From Toxotes chatareus (Eukaryota; Chordata; Actinopteri; Toxotidae), in the NCBI GenBank assembly GCA_016801885.1, contig CM028905.1, positions 14,226,706 through 14,290,705 on the forward strand: a stretch of DNA of 64,000 nucleotides, read 5' to 3'. Of this stretch, positions 25,420 through 37,640 are shown piece after piece (the stretch's first letter is position 1; every line of letters begins with the position of its first letter). Made by a program: the position numbers and the translations under genes. The notes below the pieces were generated by a model. It made no database searches. It saw only the letters and a list, made by a program, of their open reading frames with translations, and was not told the origin of the DNA.

Positions 25420-26028
25420 CTGTGTGAGGCTGTACTGCTATGAACTGTGCTCATATTTATCAGATATGACGTCAACCATTGTCATAATTTAGCATTTTAG
25501 CAAGCTAACATTTGGTAATGTGGTCATATATTTAATATTTATTTGACCTGATGATAGTTCTGGATGAAAAGACAGTGGATCACCAAAGGCCCATGAATGT
25601 CTGCATAAAATTTTAATAGCAACCCATCTAATAATCTTTGAGACATTTCACTCTGAACCACAAATGTGACTTTCAACATGAGATTGACAGTAAAATATAT
25701 TTAACTGTAAAATAAATGGATTCAGGAGTAGTGGATGGAAGGTCATAGGATCATCAGAGTCATAAGAATTTGTCCTCTGGGTACCAGGAATTTCAATGAG
25801 AGCAGGAAAATAATGTTGCACCCTCTGGCTCCATATGTATTTTTCTTTATTGAAATAAATGACATTTCAGGCAACAGGCCTTCCTCAAGCTCATCAGTAA
25901 TAAGAAAGAAAGTAAGTAATAGTCTGTACTAAATCCATCCAATAGTTAATAGATATGGCAGTCTGAAGCAAAGTGGCGGACCAATCAACCAACCAACAGG
26001 CCATCCACAGAGCCACGCTGATAGTGTG
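25420..26028 (+). repeat. long degraded teleost dispersed repeat, interrupted
   Basis: The order of phrases matches a common percomorph interspersed repeat known to me by wording. It opens with GTGTGAGGCTGTACTGCTA, then AGCAAGCTAACATTTGGTAA, then a first block from GACCTGATGATAG through AGACATTTCACTCTGAACCA. A second, homologous block starts near 25740 and ends with CCATCCAATAGTTAATAGAT, AAGTGGCGGACCAATC and AGAGCCACGCTGATAG. The two internal blocks resemble each other, as in the family. The second block is broken by unrelated DNA at about 25802-25921. A CRE octamer at 25467-25474 lies inside the repeat. Confidence 0.65.
25802..25921. mobile_element. insertion nested in the 25.4-26.0 kb repeat
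   Basis: The host repeat runs up to AGGAATTTCAATGAGA and resumes at GTCTGTACTAAATCCATCC, so the roughly 120 bp between look like a later insertion. The inserted DNA contains TTTATTGAAATAAATGACAT followed by TTTCAGGCAACAGGCCTTCC, a phrase that recurs at the ends of another fish repeat group. No clear target-site duplication is visible, so a replacement or local rearrangement remains possible. Confidence 0.45.
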
Positions 26029-28895
26029 TTGAAAACTTTAAACCTGTGTTGTTGTTATACACATTCTAAAGCTGCTCCACTCCACATGGGCCCACTGTAC
26101 CTGACTTTTACATCTTTTACATTTAGAATCAGTTCAGGGGATTTGGCACAAAATTTACATACGGTCGTTTATCATTGAGGAGTGGTGTAGTGAGTGTTCA
26201 CGTCTCAGGTGGAATTGTATCATAAACAAACATAATTAAGTCCCCAATTCTGGCAGTGCTGCTCCTTTAAAAGAACTGGCACAGAGATAGTGTGGTGCAG
26301 TGTAATAAACACAGCCATCAGCCAGCCAGATGCAAAATGACACTTGTAGAAGGTCTAGGACAGATGGGGGGCAGGGTGTTGGATCCAGGAGCGTGACCGT
26401 GAAGCACCAACCTGGTGCATAACCCTTGAACTCTACATGATGGATCGTCTCCATCAACAAGCTGCTGGTGATGTGTCGAGTCCAAGGTGTGCAGTGTCCC
26501 TGCAAGTACAAGCTGCAGGTGAAATGGAAGATATTTTTCAGAACATACACGGCAGCAAGAGTTGACGGAGAGGCCGTGACAAACATTAACAACAAGGGGT
26601 AAATAAATAAATAGAGATTACGGCTTTACTTTTTACAGTAGTACATTTACACAGTACAGTTTTGCTTTCATTACTTAAGGCTCTGAATATAAGCGGGACA
26701 TTGCAGATTCCTTTGAAATTCACTGTGGCCTAGTTCAAAGATGTGCAGACCCTTAGCTAAATTTCTTACTGGATTCAGAGCCATACAAAAACTTCAGTAG
26801 AGTTTGCTCAATCACCCATTCATTCACTCACCAACTCTGTCAGCCTCTTATGGGCATATGTGGAGCGTTCCCACCCAGCGGCTAATCTCTAGTTCCCTGT
26901 GCTAGATTTCCTGCTTGAATGCACTGTAATGACATTTATATCATTTTGTGAGTAGCCTGCTCAGATTCCTTATAATTCCACCCACTCACAAAAGTGCATT
27001 ACATTATGCTGTATAAGGAAGAAACATTGTGATGATTACAGAATAAATTGTAAATGGGAGGGATTCTCTCTTAAATTGCACATCATGGCTCTTCTGTACT
27101 GTTTGCTGCTGCTTGGCTGGTTATCATTTATTTTCATGTGGCATGAAATATGCTTTAAATATGAATTTTCCCACAAAGCATTTAATCAACAGTGCATGTG
27201 CTTGGAGTGCTTCTACAGGCCCAGAAGGTGTTAAATGAATCATGGATTGCAGCTGGTCCTCTGGTACAGGAGCTTGCAAGGTCATATCTGGCTAAAAGGG
27301 CAGACGGCTAATAAACTGCTCCCCCAAATTACTTTCTCTAACTGTAAGAGTAATGCCCACATACGTATTATCAAAGGATGTCATTTTTTTTTATAGCCCC
27401 TGGACCTGGTGTTTCATTCCTCTTTTAATTAAGATTCAGTGTGATTCTTCTCAAAATTGGAAACTCAGTTAACAGTTTTTTGGTTACGCGACCAGGTGTA
27501 GAGGTCAGGATCTGAGGGACAACGAGTCTCATTCACTATCAGATTGAAAGCACAGATCTATACTTCAACACATTTATGTGCACAAATTACAGACAATCAT
27601 TGAATTCATTAATTGGGTCTTACTTGAATTTGTTCTTGCTGTGGGAACAAATCTTGAACTGCCTCATACCACTTATGCAAATATTATAAAATCCTCCAGT
27701 GTGTACATGATATGGCCAAACTTTGACTATATCAATATCAATAATAATATTGATATCAATATCAGCCTCAAATATTCAGTATTGTTTGGTCTCAAATTAA
27801 TATAATTAAAGCTGCATTTAAAGGTTTTTGTGACGAAGGGCAGTAAAATTCCAAAACACAGCCCTGAGATGCAACTTGCTGACTGAATAGTTGTGGCTAA
27901 AATGCTTACGTGTAACTGCCTACTTACACATGTACATGAACAACATTATCATCCTACTGGAGTCACAGCCACATTCTGATAAATTTAAATCCAATATTCA
28001 CTGGCCTTAAAGTTCTGGTCTCATCCACCAGCTCTTCTCGTCAGGTCTTTAGCTGCCTAAACACTCTACTTTATTTCCCAGTCACCATTTAGTTTGTTGT
28101 TTTGCTTTGTTTTGTTTTTTGCTTGTCTGCCTTTTGACGGTGAACATGCAGCAAACTTGGCTTCACAGAGAGACAAGCTGACTTCATTCTGAGAAGGTTA
28201 ATGAGACTCTGTCTTACTGTTTATGTGCAGGTCAGAGAACTAAAACAAGACACCATCAGTTCAGAGGCCTCTGTTGTCACAGTCCATAAATTTAGTGAGG
28301 AATAGTTTGGACAATATGTGTGTTGCAATGAAATGCGTTAACTAGATATGATATGGTATTGTGATTCTACACCACCATAGAAAAACAAAAACTGATCAAA
28401 AACAAAATATCTCTCGGTGCAGCTTTAAAGTTGGCCTTGTTTGCACTCATAGCCATCAATAGGGTGCTCATTAATTTCCATATCAGACTCTACCGTATTA
28501 ATTAACATCAGCAGAAGTGCACACTTCACGGTGACAGAGACACAGCATCACTGCCTCTGTTATTGCAATCCAAGCCTGTTTTTCCTTTTTTTTTTTTTCC
28601 CTCACTCCAGACACTCCAGCAGAGATAAGTGAAAACGCCTTTTTGGCTTCAACTTCTAAATTAAACTTTTCCCTTTCAATATTGATAAACGTGTCTTTAA
28701 AATTCCCTTTTTACTTTTGTGGCAAAGTTTTTTCGAAGACTTGGTAAGACTCAGACTATGCGCAAAAAAGAGAACACTGGTTTGCAAGTGTCTTTAATCC
28801 GACGCATGCTTTTTGTGCATAAAAATTGATCTTCCCCACAAATATGTTATCAGTAAATTAAAGCCAACACATTTCCTACAATAGAACACCAGATA
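26029..28895. other. non-coding stretch, no gene seen
   Basis: A 119-codon minus-strand frame at 26236-26595 (Cys- and Leu-rich) has no recognised family and no splice or promoter support, so I do not call it a gene. A perfect 16-bp palindrome ATATTGATATCAATAT is at 27747-27762. A T run lies near 28586-28598. The section at 28430-28560 has several TTAAT/ATTAA cores and could be regulatory, without further support. Confidence 0.5.
27747..27762. repeat. 16-bp perfect palindrome in an AT/TC-rich patch
   Basis: ATATTGATATCAATAT is self-complementary. It sits within a 45-bp patch built of ATCAATA words on both strands (27728-27765). Confidence 0.8.
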
Positions 28896-28899
28896 CATT

Positions 28900-29200
28900 T
28901 CACATATTGTGTCCTTACTGTGTCTCTTGAAGGTACTATGTGTAGTCGCTTGGCTATCGCTACATAGCCAACACTGGCTTTAACAGCTCTTTACGTACCA
29001 GTCTAGAAGAAACATTGTGAGTTCAGCCTCAAACTTCATTCCTTTAATCACCAAAAGCTGTCTCCTGTGGTGGAAAGCCATGGCAATGTTAAATCTATTT
29101 CTATCACTTCGACGCCTCAGTGACTCACTATGACCTCCTGAGGTACAAAGTGGTATTATAAGATGTTTCATAACTTCAGAACTGTTATTCTTCATATTTT
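28900..29200. repeat. possible dispersed repeat
   Basis: The stretch from GTACTATGTGTAGTCGCTTG through CCAGTCTAGAAGAAACATTG and TCACCAAAAGCTGTCTCCTG to GATGTTTCATAACTTCAGAA reads like a teleost interspersed repeat met elsewhere. There is no second copy in this window to confirm it. A 71-codon minus-strand frame through it is not protein-like. Confidence 0.3.
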
Positions 29201-32020
29201 TTTTGTTAATCTTAGTTCATTTTTGAATATTTTAAACTAAAATACTGGCAAATGGCACTTTCAAAGTTCAAGGAATTTATGATCATATGCATTAAAATGC
29301 CACCAGTGCATTTCCATACAATGAAAATTTTTGCATAGTCATACACATCACACAGTGTCACACACAATGTAAGCAAAACACAGTGTTTTCATGTATACAG
29401 TGTACTTGCTGAAATGAAACTAAGTAATATCTACCAACCTGATCTTACACCTTTCCTGCATTCCTCACTCAAAACCGTGACTTTATTTACACAGTATTAG
29501 ATTTCCTGTAACTCACAGAACAAAGCAGATACTTGTTTACCTTTGCCAAGTTAAGTTTCCTGTGGTGAAGATAAATGTTTCTAAGTTAGTTACTGCCCAA
29601 AGTATTGAAAAGACTGCTGGCATCTGATGTTGTCATCTATTCACCATCTGTTGACTTTGGAGACGCATTTACCAGGTTATTGCTCTCTTTTGGCTTGAGT
29701 ATTTGTGCTGGAGTTCTGCCCACTGCAGGTTTTTGACAGGGCAGTTTGATTAGTTTGTTGTTCTGTATAGTGCGATGCCATAGCCATCACACAAGCAAGT
29801 CCAATTGCCCTGGATTCAGCTCCTCTTGGATGATGCCATGGTCAGTTTTGTGGAGTTGAGTGGAGAGATACAAATACCGTCGCACTCATGGCCTGTCTTC
29901 ATAGAGATTATTGTCGACACACACACTTTCTGTAGTAGCAGATGATGTGACCCTACTCAGTGCATAAGCACCCAAGTGGCACCTTCCGTTAAAAACATGC
30001 CTGGCACTGCCAGCAAGTGTTGTCAAATGCTCCATAAACTGGAAAAGTTAACATTCCCCAAAGGCACATCAGAACAGACCCACAAGCCTTCCAGTAAAAC
30101 ACTTTTCCTGGGATCTTAACATTCTGAATACAGACACAGTGTTTCTTCACTAGGTTTTGAAGTATGGAGAAAACTTTCATCTCACAGCCATCCAATAGCT
30201 GCGGTGTTATTAGGTGAAATGATGAACATGCTGAAACAAAATTGTCTGTCACAGTGCATACACTCTGCACTCTCTTTTCACTTCAAAAGACCCACTGAAC
30301 CTTAACAACCATGGACAGTGGATGCTGGCTAAAAAACATTTTCCCCCCCCACAAAATCCCTAGAGCAAATACTGTTTGCCGAGTGTGTCTGTATGTACAA
30401 TGGGGTCAGATGTTGGAATAAAAGCACACGCACATTTTCCACCAACCCAAAACAAATCCCAAACACCTTGCAAGGGGCCAGCTACTGTACATGCTATCCT
30501 CAGTTTTTAAACACTAGATTAAAATGCCTTTACCTGCATAGACATTAATCATCAGTAAACAGTCAGACTAAAGGCAGCACGTTCCAGTATAATCACCTCA
30601 TCAGCAGGAATTTCACAAACATTGCAATAGAAAATAACAGAAGCTGGAGGCAGTGTACTGTTTCCAGATCCATGTCTCCCCTCCTTTTAGCTCGGCTCCA
30701 TGGGGAGCGAAAGTGTGACAACATTCTGTTTGCTGTTCCTCCCCACCTTACTGCCTACACAAGCTTCCTGTGTTACTCTGGGGAGGTTCGCCAGGCTGTT
30801 TTAACTTTAGCAGACTTTATTTTACTTTAATTGTCCTGTCCCTGAGCACAGAAAATGTTTCCTTTCTTCTCCCAGATGCACTCTTAGTTGGTTTTATAGT
30901 TATTTTTTATTGTGTAGGCTACAGCAGTTCCTTCTGCTGCTGTGAATGATTAAAGAAAATACTGTCAAACAGTTTGAAGCTCCGTCTGACAACACATCAT
31001 CTTTTAGATAGAGCCGCTTAATGTCAGTAAGCTGTTTTAACTTATTTAGGATGTATGTTACAGAAGGATAAAAAGCTGTGAAGTATAGCGTACCCAGAGG
31101 AATCAAAATGTCTTCTATGGAAAGTCGTGAGTGAAACCTGCTAGTGTGCAACAAGTTTAACATGCAAACAAGTATGAACAACCTGTGTAATTCTCCAAAC
31201 CAGAGAGCCTCCTGCGGGATGTACTGCAACAGAATCTTCGCATAAAAACACACTTCAATGTCTCTAGTAAATAGAAGTGGTGGTCATTTGGCCATTTACT
31301 GTCTGTCTCCCATATATCCTGAGTGTATGACTGGTAAATGTATAATGCCAATTGTCTGTCTCAGCCTCCAGACTCAGCACACAGTTAAAGTTTAGCCATC
31401 TGTTTCCACACATGACCTTTCTTTTTAATTGCCTAAATTAGAGGAGAATGAGGAAGACTGGCTGGATGCTCACTCCTGTCCAACTCTAATATTGAAGAAA
31501 CAATTGTTATTTACAGTGACAAATAGCATGGGGGAGCTATGTCTGTGTCAGCTGCTTTCCACCTGGTCATGTTGAACACCTGCCCAGAGCCAGTTTGGTT
31601 CACTGCAGATGGCTAAGGTGAGCTTTCTATCCTCAGCAACCTTTCCTGCAGGCGGCAACTTGTGCACAGAGAGAGCTGCACTCTCCAGTCGGTGCTATAT
31701 CAGGTTAATTCCTGCTCTCTGATATTAACTTTGTCCAGTAATGAAACTGAGAAGCTGCAGTCAAAGGAGAAAATAGTATATTAATGTTGATGAATGGAGG
31801 ATGATAGACTAATAAAGAACACAATCATGTTCATGTTTTCCTACAACACAGAATCTGATCTTATTAAAGGGGGTCAATGTGTAAGAATTGGCCAAGTGTC
31901 AAATTCATATTCCAAACAAATAGGGAGCAGCATTAGCAGAAAGTTGGGGTGTCCACCCCTATTGAAAGAAACAAGGAGATACACTCTTTGGTCCCCCAAC
32001 CACCACCCCCCCCTTCCACT
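29201..32020. other. non-coding stretch, no gene seen
   Basis: No recognised gene. Minus-strand frames of 93 (29989-30270) and 117 codons (30900-31253) show no domain or family resemblance. A C run lies at about 30344-30350. No repeat family is recognised. Confidence 0.5.
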
Positions 32021-32024
32021 GTGC

Positions 32025-32260
32025 CATAGTTGGACTGGCCATCGGGCACATAAGGACAAATCCCAGTGGGCTGCTGCATCGTTTGGCCAGTGGAGCGTCA
32101 AAAAATCCATAAAGTTTTTACCAGCCCCCTACGTGTTCCTGCCATTCGGGTTGTGCATGAGCGTGTGCTGTATGCGTGTTCTGGGACTGGGCTCACTGGT
32201 CAATCGCAACCAAGTTTTAACCCTCACCCTCACGCCCAGTTAACGTTAGCGTGAATAAAT
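32025..32260. repeat. dispersed repeat fragment
   Basis: The phrase AGTTGGACTGGCCATCGGGC followed by AAATCCCAGTGGGCTGCTG and TTTGGCCAGTGG is characteristic, in my recollection, of a repeat present in fish and other vertebrates. The downstream part to about 32260 (CCCAGTTAACGTTAGCGTG) may belong to it. It keeps a 149-codon frame open (31794-32243) that has no protein-like features. Boundaries are uncertain. Confidence 0.45.
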
Positions 32261-34770
32261 CTAACCTCAGTTGCTGACATGTTGCCAAACCTTCCTGAAT
32301 TGGAGAACAATGTTTTCCTCACAGGTTTATATTGCGGTCTGATTATGTAACTGGTAGGTTTTTCTCTCAGGTTATTGTTAGACTGATGAGGACAAGGACC
32401 ACATGGTCTTATAGGAACATATTATTATTGCTTTCATTTAAATCAGGTTTTTCCTGCCGTTTCCACAGAGGTTACATAAACTCTCTCTCTGCAGCTAATC
32501 GTGGTTTTGTGTCGGATATTAGATTATGTCCCAGTTCTCAGTGTGACTTCTGTGGTTGAATAGGTATTAAAAATAATGCTCTCACAGTGAGAAACATTTG
32601 GTATCTTTGAGACCTCTAATTAAGGCACTTGTCAGGATGGCTTTAATGCACAAAACAGATAGGCAGCTGTTTATTATAAACCATTCATCTGATAAGCTTG
32701 TTTCTGTACACAAGAGATTACATCACATTGATCATTCTTTTAAAACAGAAATTTGTTTTTCAATGGATCTTAGCAAAACACAGCCCACTTACAAAATACA
32801 GTAATTACATATCCTGGGAATAGTTTCTATTATTGACCTTTTGTTGAGATGCCACATGTTGTGGAATTACTAATTAAAACTTGCTCCCTGTGGTTGACCT
32901 TCTGATTAATCCAGTTACATTTAATGGATCTATTACTTACTACATTATTTGTCATCTAGTCAACATTTAAATCAGTTAATTAGTTTGCAGGTCTTAAGTT
33001 TACCATGTGAGCAACAATAACAAAAAAAAGGTGAGCATGTGAAAAACTACCATTTATACCCACAGACTTTGTAAGTCGTGCAGCCATTTTTGGTTCAGAT
33101 CCTGACGCATTTTCATTGTGTTTGAAGAGAGAGGAATCCGGGGAAATGCCAGGAGCCATTGTTCTTCTGATAACCAGACAAGCACAAAGCTAAGACCGAC
33201 TCGGTAACAAAGCAGAACATCTCCTGTGTGTTGTCTTGTTGTTCTCTTTTCAATGGAAACAAGCTGAGGGAGCCTTATGACAGGCTGCCGTGGTGATCTA
33301 TAAAAAATTAAGGCCTGTAAAATAATACAGGCACCTTCTAGTAAGCTTTGTGAAATATTGAGAGACAAGAGGAAAAAATGCTCCAGAGCCAAATTTCCAA
33401 CCTCATTATTTACTGCCGACAAAATGTACTAGCCTCAGTGGAGGTCAGACCATTGTTGTGACTGTGGTTGGGTGGGGGACTTAGCTAGTGGATGTATGTG
33501 TGGCTAGTGGGCAGAGGTTTCAGGGTCATGCACTAACATGCCTCAAGGAAGGTGTGTAATGAAGCATTAGACACAGCTGGTGTTTGCCAGGGCAGGCCCC
33601 AAGTCACAACCAGGAGTGAAAGGTCATTTTTGGACCAAAACTGTTTTAGATTAATATAGTGTTTTTTATGGTGCTGGGTTGGAGGTGTGGGCACCAGCTA
33701 ACTGTAGGTATACTGTAAGTTAACCTTGGTTTGAGGTGGGCACACAGGATAACCTAAAGACTAAGAAAAGATGACACATGACTTTGAAAGCATTCATTTG
33801 ACCACCAAACCCCTTTGTCAATGTATCCCTGCAGAGGACCAATAAGAAATGCAGGGGAAAAGCACGGCAAAGCAGATCTCATCAAGTAATGTATAGCAGA
33901 AATACAATGAACGACGAAGGGTAGCCCAGGGGTAATCGATAATTTGAACCACCAATCTGTTCCAGGTGCTTTATGATGTGACTGAGGTAATTATCACCAG
34001 ATCAATAAAAGAGTTTGTTGTGCAGAGGAATGGGAGAGGGTGGGGTAATTGGTTTCTGCAGCTGAGCTGATTTTATGTATGTATTTTCCCAACCTGGGGA
34101 TAGGGGTTAAAAATGATTCTCCCTAGAAGTAGGAAAAGTCTGCTTGTCCCACACTGTTCATTCCCTCTGGGTTCAGAACCAATATTCTGAGATGTCCATG
34201 GGTTTATTTGCATTTGCATGCATCATTAAACACTCACAAAGGGAACCTCAGTGAGTCTTTGGAGCAAGGGAGAGTGTACCGAGGTCGGGACTAAAAAGGG
34301 AACGGAAAAGAGAAAAGGGCTGAGAAAAGAGGATGGCCAACTTCAGAGGAGAGCTCATTTGGGAGAGGAAAGAATAAAGCTATTTCTTTTTACGTGCATC
34401 TTTCTGTCCACGGAATTGAAAATCAAAACACAGATTAACAGTTTTCACCAACCTTTGATTCAGCCATGTGCCTTGTATCTAACTGAACAGACGCAAGCAA
34501 TAGAAAAAGAGAGAAAGAACTACTGAACCTCATTTAGTTCAGATGACAAAGAACATGGGGTACCCAGCTTATTAGCCCACTCCAGTTCTTTATTCTTGCA
34601 CCTTTCTTCTCTCTGTGTGGTTTTTCCATGGTTGGTGTCCAGGCTGATGCTTGAAAGAGGCAAGAAATATTTGTACTTGTTGTCCAAGAAAAGACTAAAA
34701 TCCTGCATTAATTGATTTCTGTTTTTTTGGCCACAGCAAGCTATAAACACAGTACTTATATATTAATAAT
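32261..34770. other. non-coding stretch, no gene seen
   Basis: No gene is recognised. A 122-codon minus-strand frame at 33054-33422 is not protein-like. Two overlapping octamers ATTTGCAT lie at 34206-34219. The + strand is purine-biased from about 34251 to 34380. Confidence 0.5.
34206..34219. promoter_or_regulatory. overlapping tandem POU octamers
   Basis: ATTTGCAT occurs at 34206-34213 and again at 34212-34219, followed by GCATCATTAAAC. POU-domain (OCT/BRN) proteins bind this octamer. Two head-to-tail copies with a 6-base step are suggestive, but function is not shown. Confidence 0.25.
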
Positions 34771-34774
34771 CTCT

Positions 34775-35100
34775 GTTAGCAGCTAAAGGTAACTAAAGCT
34801 AGTTGGCTGGACAGGTAGTGTACAGTAACCTTTTTTTAGAGCTTTTTCTTTGATCTCAGCTGCCTGATGGATGGGCTGGTAATGAGTTTGATGAAAGTGA
34901 ATCACAACAGTAAAGTTGTGGCACGTGAAATCAAAACAATGAGCTTAAAGAAGCTAAAACGCTCAGTCAAGCTGAGAGAAACGGCAAAATTGGTTGTTTT
35001 CAGAATCATGATTACAAGCAACCCACTCACATTACATGTTGCTGTTTGATCTGTTGTTAATGATATTGATTAGTCCAGCTTTGAAGTTTTTCTGCACAAT
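34775..35100 (+). repeat. degraded dispersed repeat, copy 2 of an in-window pair
   Basis: Sister of the copy at 4030-4290 and in the same orientation. Matching segments are AGTGAATCACAACAGTAAAG, GAAATCAAAACAATGAGCTT, AAGCTAAAACGCTCAGTCAA, ACATTACATGTTGCTGTTTG and TGTTGTTAATGATATTGATT. It also keeps an upstream part (GCAGCTAAAGGTAACTAAAG) that I do not see in copy 1. A 60-codon frame crossing it is incidental. The family is common in percomorph fish by memory, name unknown. Confidence 0.6.
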
Positions 35101-36000
35101 CAAAATGATCTGCAGCATATTTAAAGTTATACACTGTGTGTTTCGATATAACTCGGAGGCACTCATACTGTCATCTTAAAAAAAAAAAAAAACTCTTGTA
35201 CTGGAAAGCTGGAATGATTTACAACTGTAGAATTGGTGAAACCAGGGCAGCAGGTGAGGACAGGGTGGGAGGAAAGATGATGGGGGGCCATGATGAGCCA
35301 AGATGAGTGTGACTTTGAGGTGGGGGATGTTGGTAATAGAGGTCCCACCAGGTTAGCTTGGTGACCTGGAGTGAGTGAAATCGTCTGAAGGTTTTCATGT
35401 CAAACCTCCTTGAGATCGGCACAAGCTCATTCATACTGTCCATGTGCATTTCCACCTCTAGCTGGCCCTCTGTTCCTTTAGCTAATAATCTTCCTGATAC
35501 CACTCTACTCCTGCTTCAGGCTACTTTCTTGCACATGATTCTTCTCACAGACTCTTTCCTTTATTTTACAGTTCAGCTCCCTGTGGGTCATTCTCTATTG
35601 ACTTATTCTTATTACTGATGAAGGATTTAATGTCTTGTATAATCTGGCTTTTGCTGTTGTTTCATGTCATCGTTGTGTCCACCCAGTGTCCAAACTAAAT
35701 AGATGTCTTAGACTAGGGCTGTAAATGTTTTTAGATTAAATTCTATGATTGAATGCATCTGAGGTAAAGAAAAGGCTGAATAAGATCATGTTATTCACAC
35801 ATTTTGATACAGTATTATTTTGAACTCAGCCTGTCTCATTCTCTAATTAGATGTGTTGTTCCTGTGTTAGACAGTTTGAGTAAAATGGAGCATGATGCCT
35901 TATCTCAGTTTCTTGGAATCAATAAAGCACAGACTCACAGCAGACATACTGTTGCTTTTTTTTGTGTAGTGTCTTCTTGAGAGAAACACTTTACTCCCTT
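35101..36000. other. non-coding stretch, no gene seen
   Basis: An A run is at 35178-35192. The 94-codon minus-strand frame at 35219-35503 has an unremarkable sequence. GGGCTGTAAATG near 35716 may be the edge of a further repeat fragment. Nothing firm is supported. Confidence 0.5.
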
Positions 36001-36004
36001 TAAA

Positions 36005-36200
36005 ATGGCAAAATTTTACACTTGTACAGACTAAACAAACAAGATATAACATGTTGACTAGTGAATTTTAGAGTTGCTTTTAGGTGGTTTTTGTTACCTT
36101 TGGAGAGAGCCAGGCCAGCAGTTTTCTTTTGTTTCCAATCTTTGTGCTTAACTAAGTTAGCCAGATGCTGGTTGTAGCTACATGTTTACCATGCAGCTAT
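36005..36200 (-). repeat. degraded percomorph dispersed repeat, reverse orientation
   Basis: Read on the minus strand, the segment has the phrase order of a very common percomorph repeat: a TTAGC-type start, GGAAACA-type and AGCC(T)GGCTCTCTCCAAAGG-like core, then ACATGTTATATCTTGTTTGT and AGTCTGTACAAGTGTAAAAT. On the plus strand this is seen as CTTGTACAGACTAAACAAAC, GATATAACATGTTGACTAGT and CCTTTGGAGAGAGCCAGGCC. Copies in other genomes are recalled, not searched. Ends are approximate. Confidence 0.6.
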
Positions 36201-36635
36201 GAGAATCTTCCAACCGTCCTCTAACTCTCGCAAAGAAAGAACATTTTCACAAAACTATTGAACGATTCCTTTACAAGTTGACTGCACTCTGCCTACTGGT
36301 AGATTAGGTTTGCCTAGTGAAGTTGCCATAGAGCATAATTTTTTGAAGCATCTCTCAGAAATATGTGAGCATATTCTCATGTATAGATTTTGTCGTATTC
36401 TTGTTTTTCATCACTGCTTCAAGAGGTTTGTATTAAAAGTCATAGCAGACAATTTGGGAAATAAAATTAAAATGATCAAATGTTATTTCTGCTTTGTTGT
36501 TCATTAAAGTGTTGATCTATTGTAAATGAGGATGTGGGATTTAATGTCTGACCAATCTGTCTAATTAGATGATGTGACTGATTCTCGTTGTATTAATCGT
36601 TTGTCTGCTTTTTAATTTGAGTCTGAACTCGATGA

Positions 36636-36676
36636 GCCGTTGTTCTTGTGCCATTGTTTTTGTGCCGTTGTTCACC
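36636..36676. repeat. 14-bp tandem repeat, three units
   Basis: The units GCCGTTGTTCTTGT, GCCATTGTTTTTGT and GCCGTTGTTCACC are head to tail, with two substitutions between units 1 and 2. Confidence 0.85.
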
Positions 36677-36688
36677 TTCCTTGCACGA

Positions 36689-36718
36689 ACCACAACAATA
36701 TCATTTGTTTGTTGTGGT
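36689..36718. repeat. inverted repeat, 10-bp perfect arms
   Basis: ACCACAACAA (36689-36698) pairs exactly with TTGTTGTGGT (36709-36718) across 10 bases. The core TTGTT word is shared with the tandem repeat just upstream. Confidence 0.8.
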
Positions 36719-37479
36719 GAGTCCATCTCAGTTTGTTCTGCATCATAAGCATTTGCAGCAGTCCTTGTAATTCATTGTAAATGTGATTGATGCTTGCAAA
36801 AACACTCCAAGACAGTATTGCAATCAATTATGTTTGATTTATTGTCTTTGCCATTAAGTATGCATTGTGTAGCCATTGTAACAACAGAAACTTTCTGTGC
36901 AGCCCCACTTGCAGAACCACAGTCATTCTTTTTTCCAACCCCCCTGTATAATGCAGAATCAACGCTCCCAAGCTGTGCTCATCATATTTCATTACCGTAA
37001 TTCACAATGAAGGTCATTTTTATGAATTGACTGAGGAAAGACCAGTTTTTGTCCAAACTTAATTAAAACTCAGGCGTAGCATTCTGGGTGAGGCTTTTTT
37101 TTTTTCCTCTACTCTATGATTCAATAATCAACAGAAGTAAATCATCTACAGTCTATTGCATCAGTCGCCAGAAGGCTGGAACCAATGCAAAAAATAAATA
37201 GACCTACTCTGGCATGCCCTGAGTTACTGGCAGGAGCTGCAAGGTTACTCTGTGGAGCAGTCACAGACACCTTTAGACCACATGGCTACAGATTCCACAG
37301 AGAGAGACTGTTCAAAGCACTGCGCTATGATCTGTGGAGTGCTGATCAGCTGTGATATCAGCTATAGATGTTATTTTATCCTGTAATCTTGTGTAATCAC
37401 AATATATCTTCAGTGCTGCTGGTGTCACTAGCTTCAGTAATTACTAATGGTGATTTAGAGCAACAGCGTGACCATTTCC

Positions 37480-37640
37480 TCTCCCGTGCAGGCCCCCATT
37501 CCTGCACTGTTGTCCTTGTAAATTAGGTGTGCACCACTGATTAATGGTTAACAGCCACTATTCCGAGAGAAGCATCATCAGCAAAGCATTTAATTAAATG
37601 GTTGTCTCAATTACTTAGCAAACTAATGTAGCTTAAACAG
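37480..37640. promoter_or_regulatory. weak candidate conserved non-coding element
   Basis: A repeat-free block with CTGATTAATGGTTAAC, GCATTTAATTAAATGG and CTCAATTACTTAGC, giving closely spaced homeodomain-type cores. The call rests on motif content only. Confidence 0.2.

Larger units (their letters stand above)
36201..37475. other. non-coding stretch with short repeats, no gene
   Basis: The stretch contains a 14-bp tandem triplication at 36636-36676 and an adjacent inverted repeat at 36689-36718. No coding segment is recognised. Confidence 0.5.

Noticed and set aside
26236..26595. 119-codon minus-strand frame
   Set aside because: No family resemblance, Cys/Leu/Thr-rich composition, no sign of a gene around it; similar lengths occur by chance in 64 kb.
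31794..32243. 149-codon plus-strand frame
   Set aside because: It crosses a recognisable dispersed repeat fragment, shows no domain and has no splice or promoter context.
33900..33990. Possible second SINE (GGTAGCCCAGGGGTAATCGA)
   Set aside because: It has an A-box-like look, but no B box at the right distance and no tail; too weak to call.
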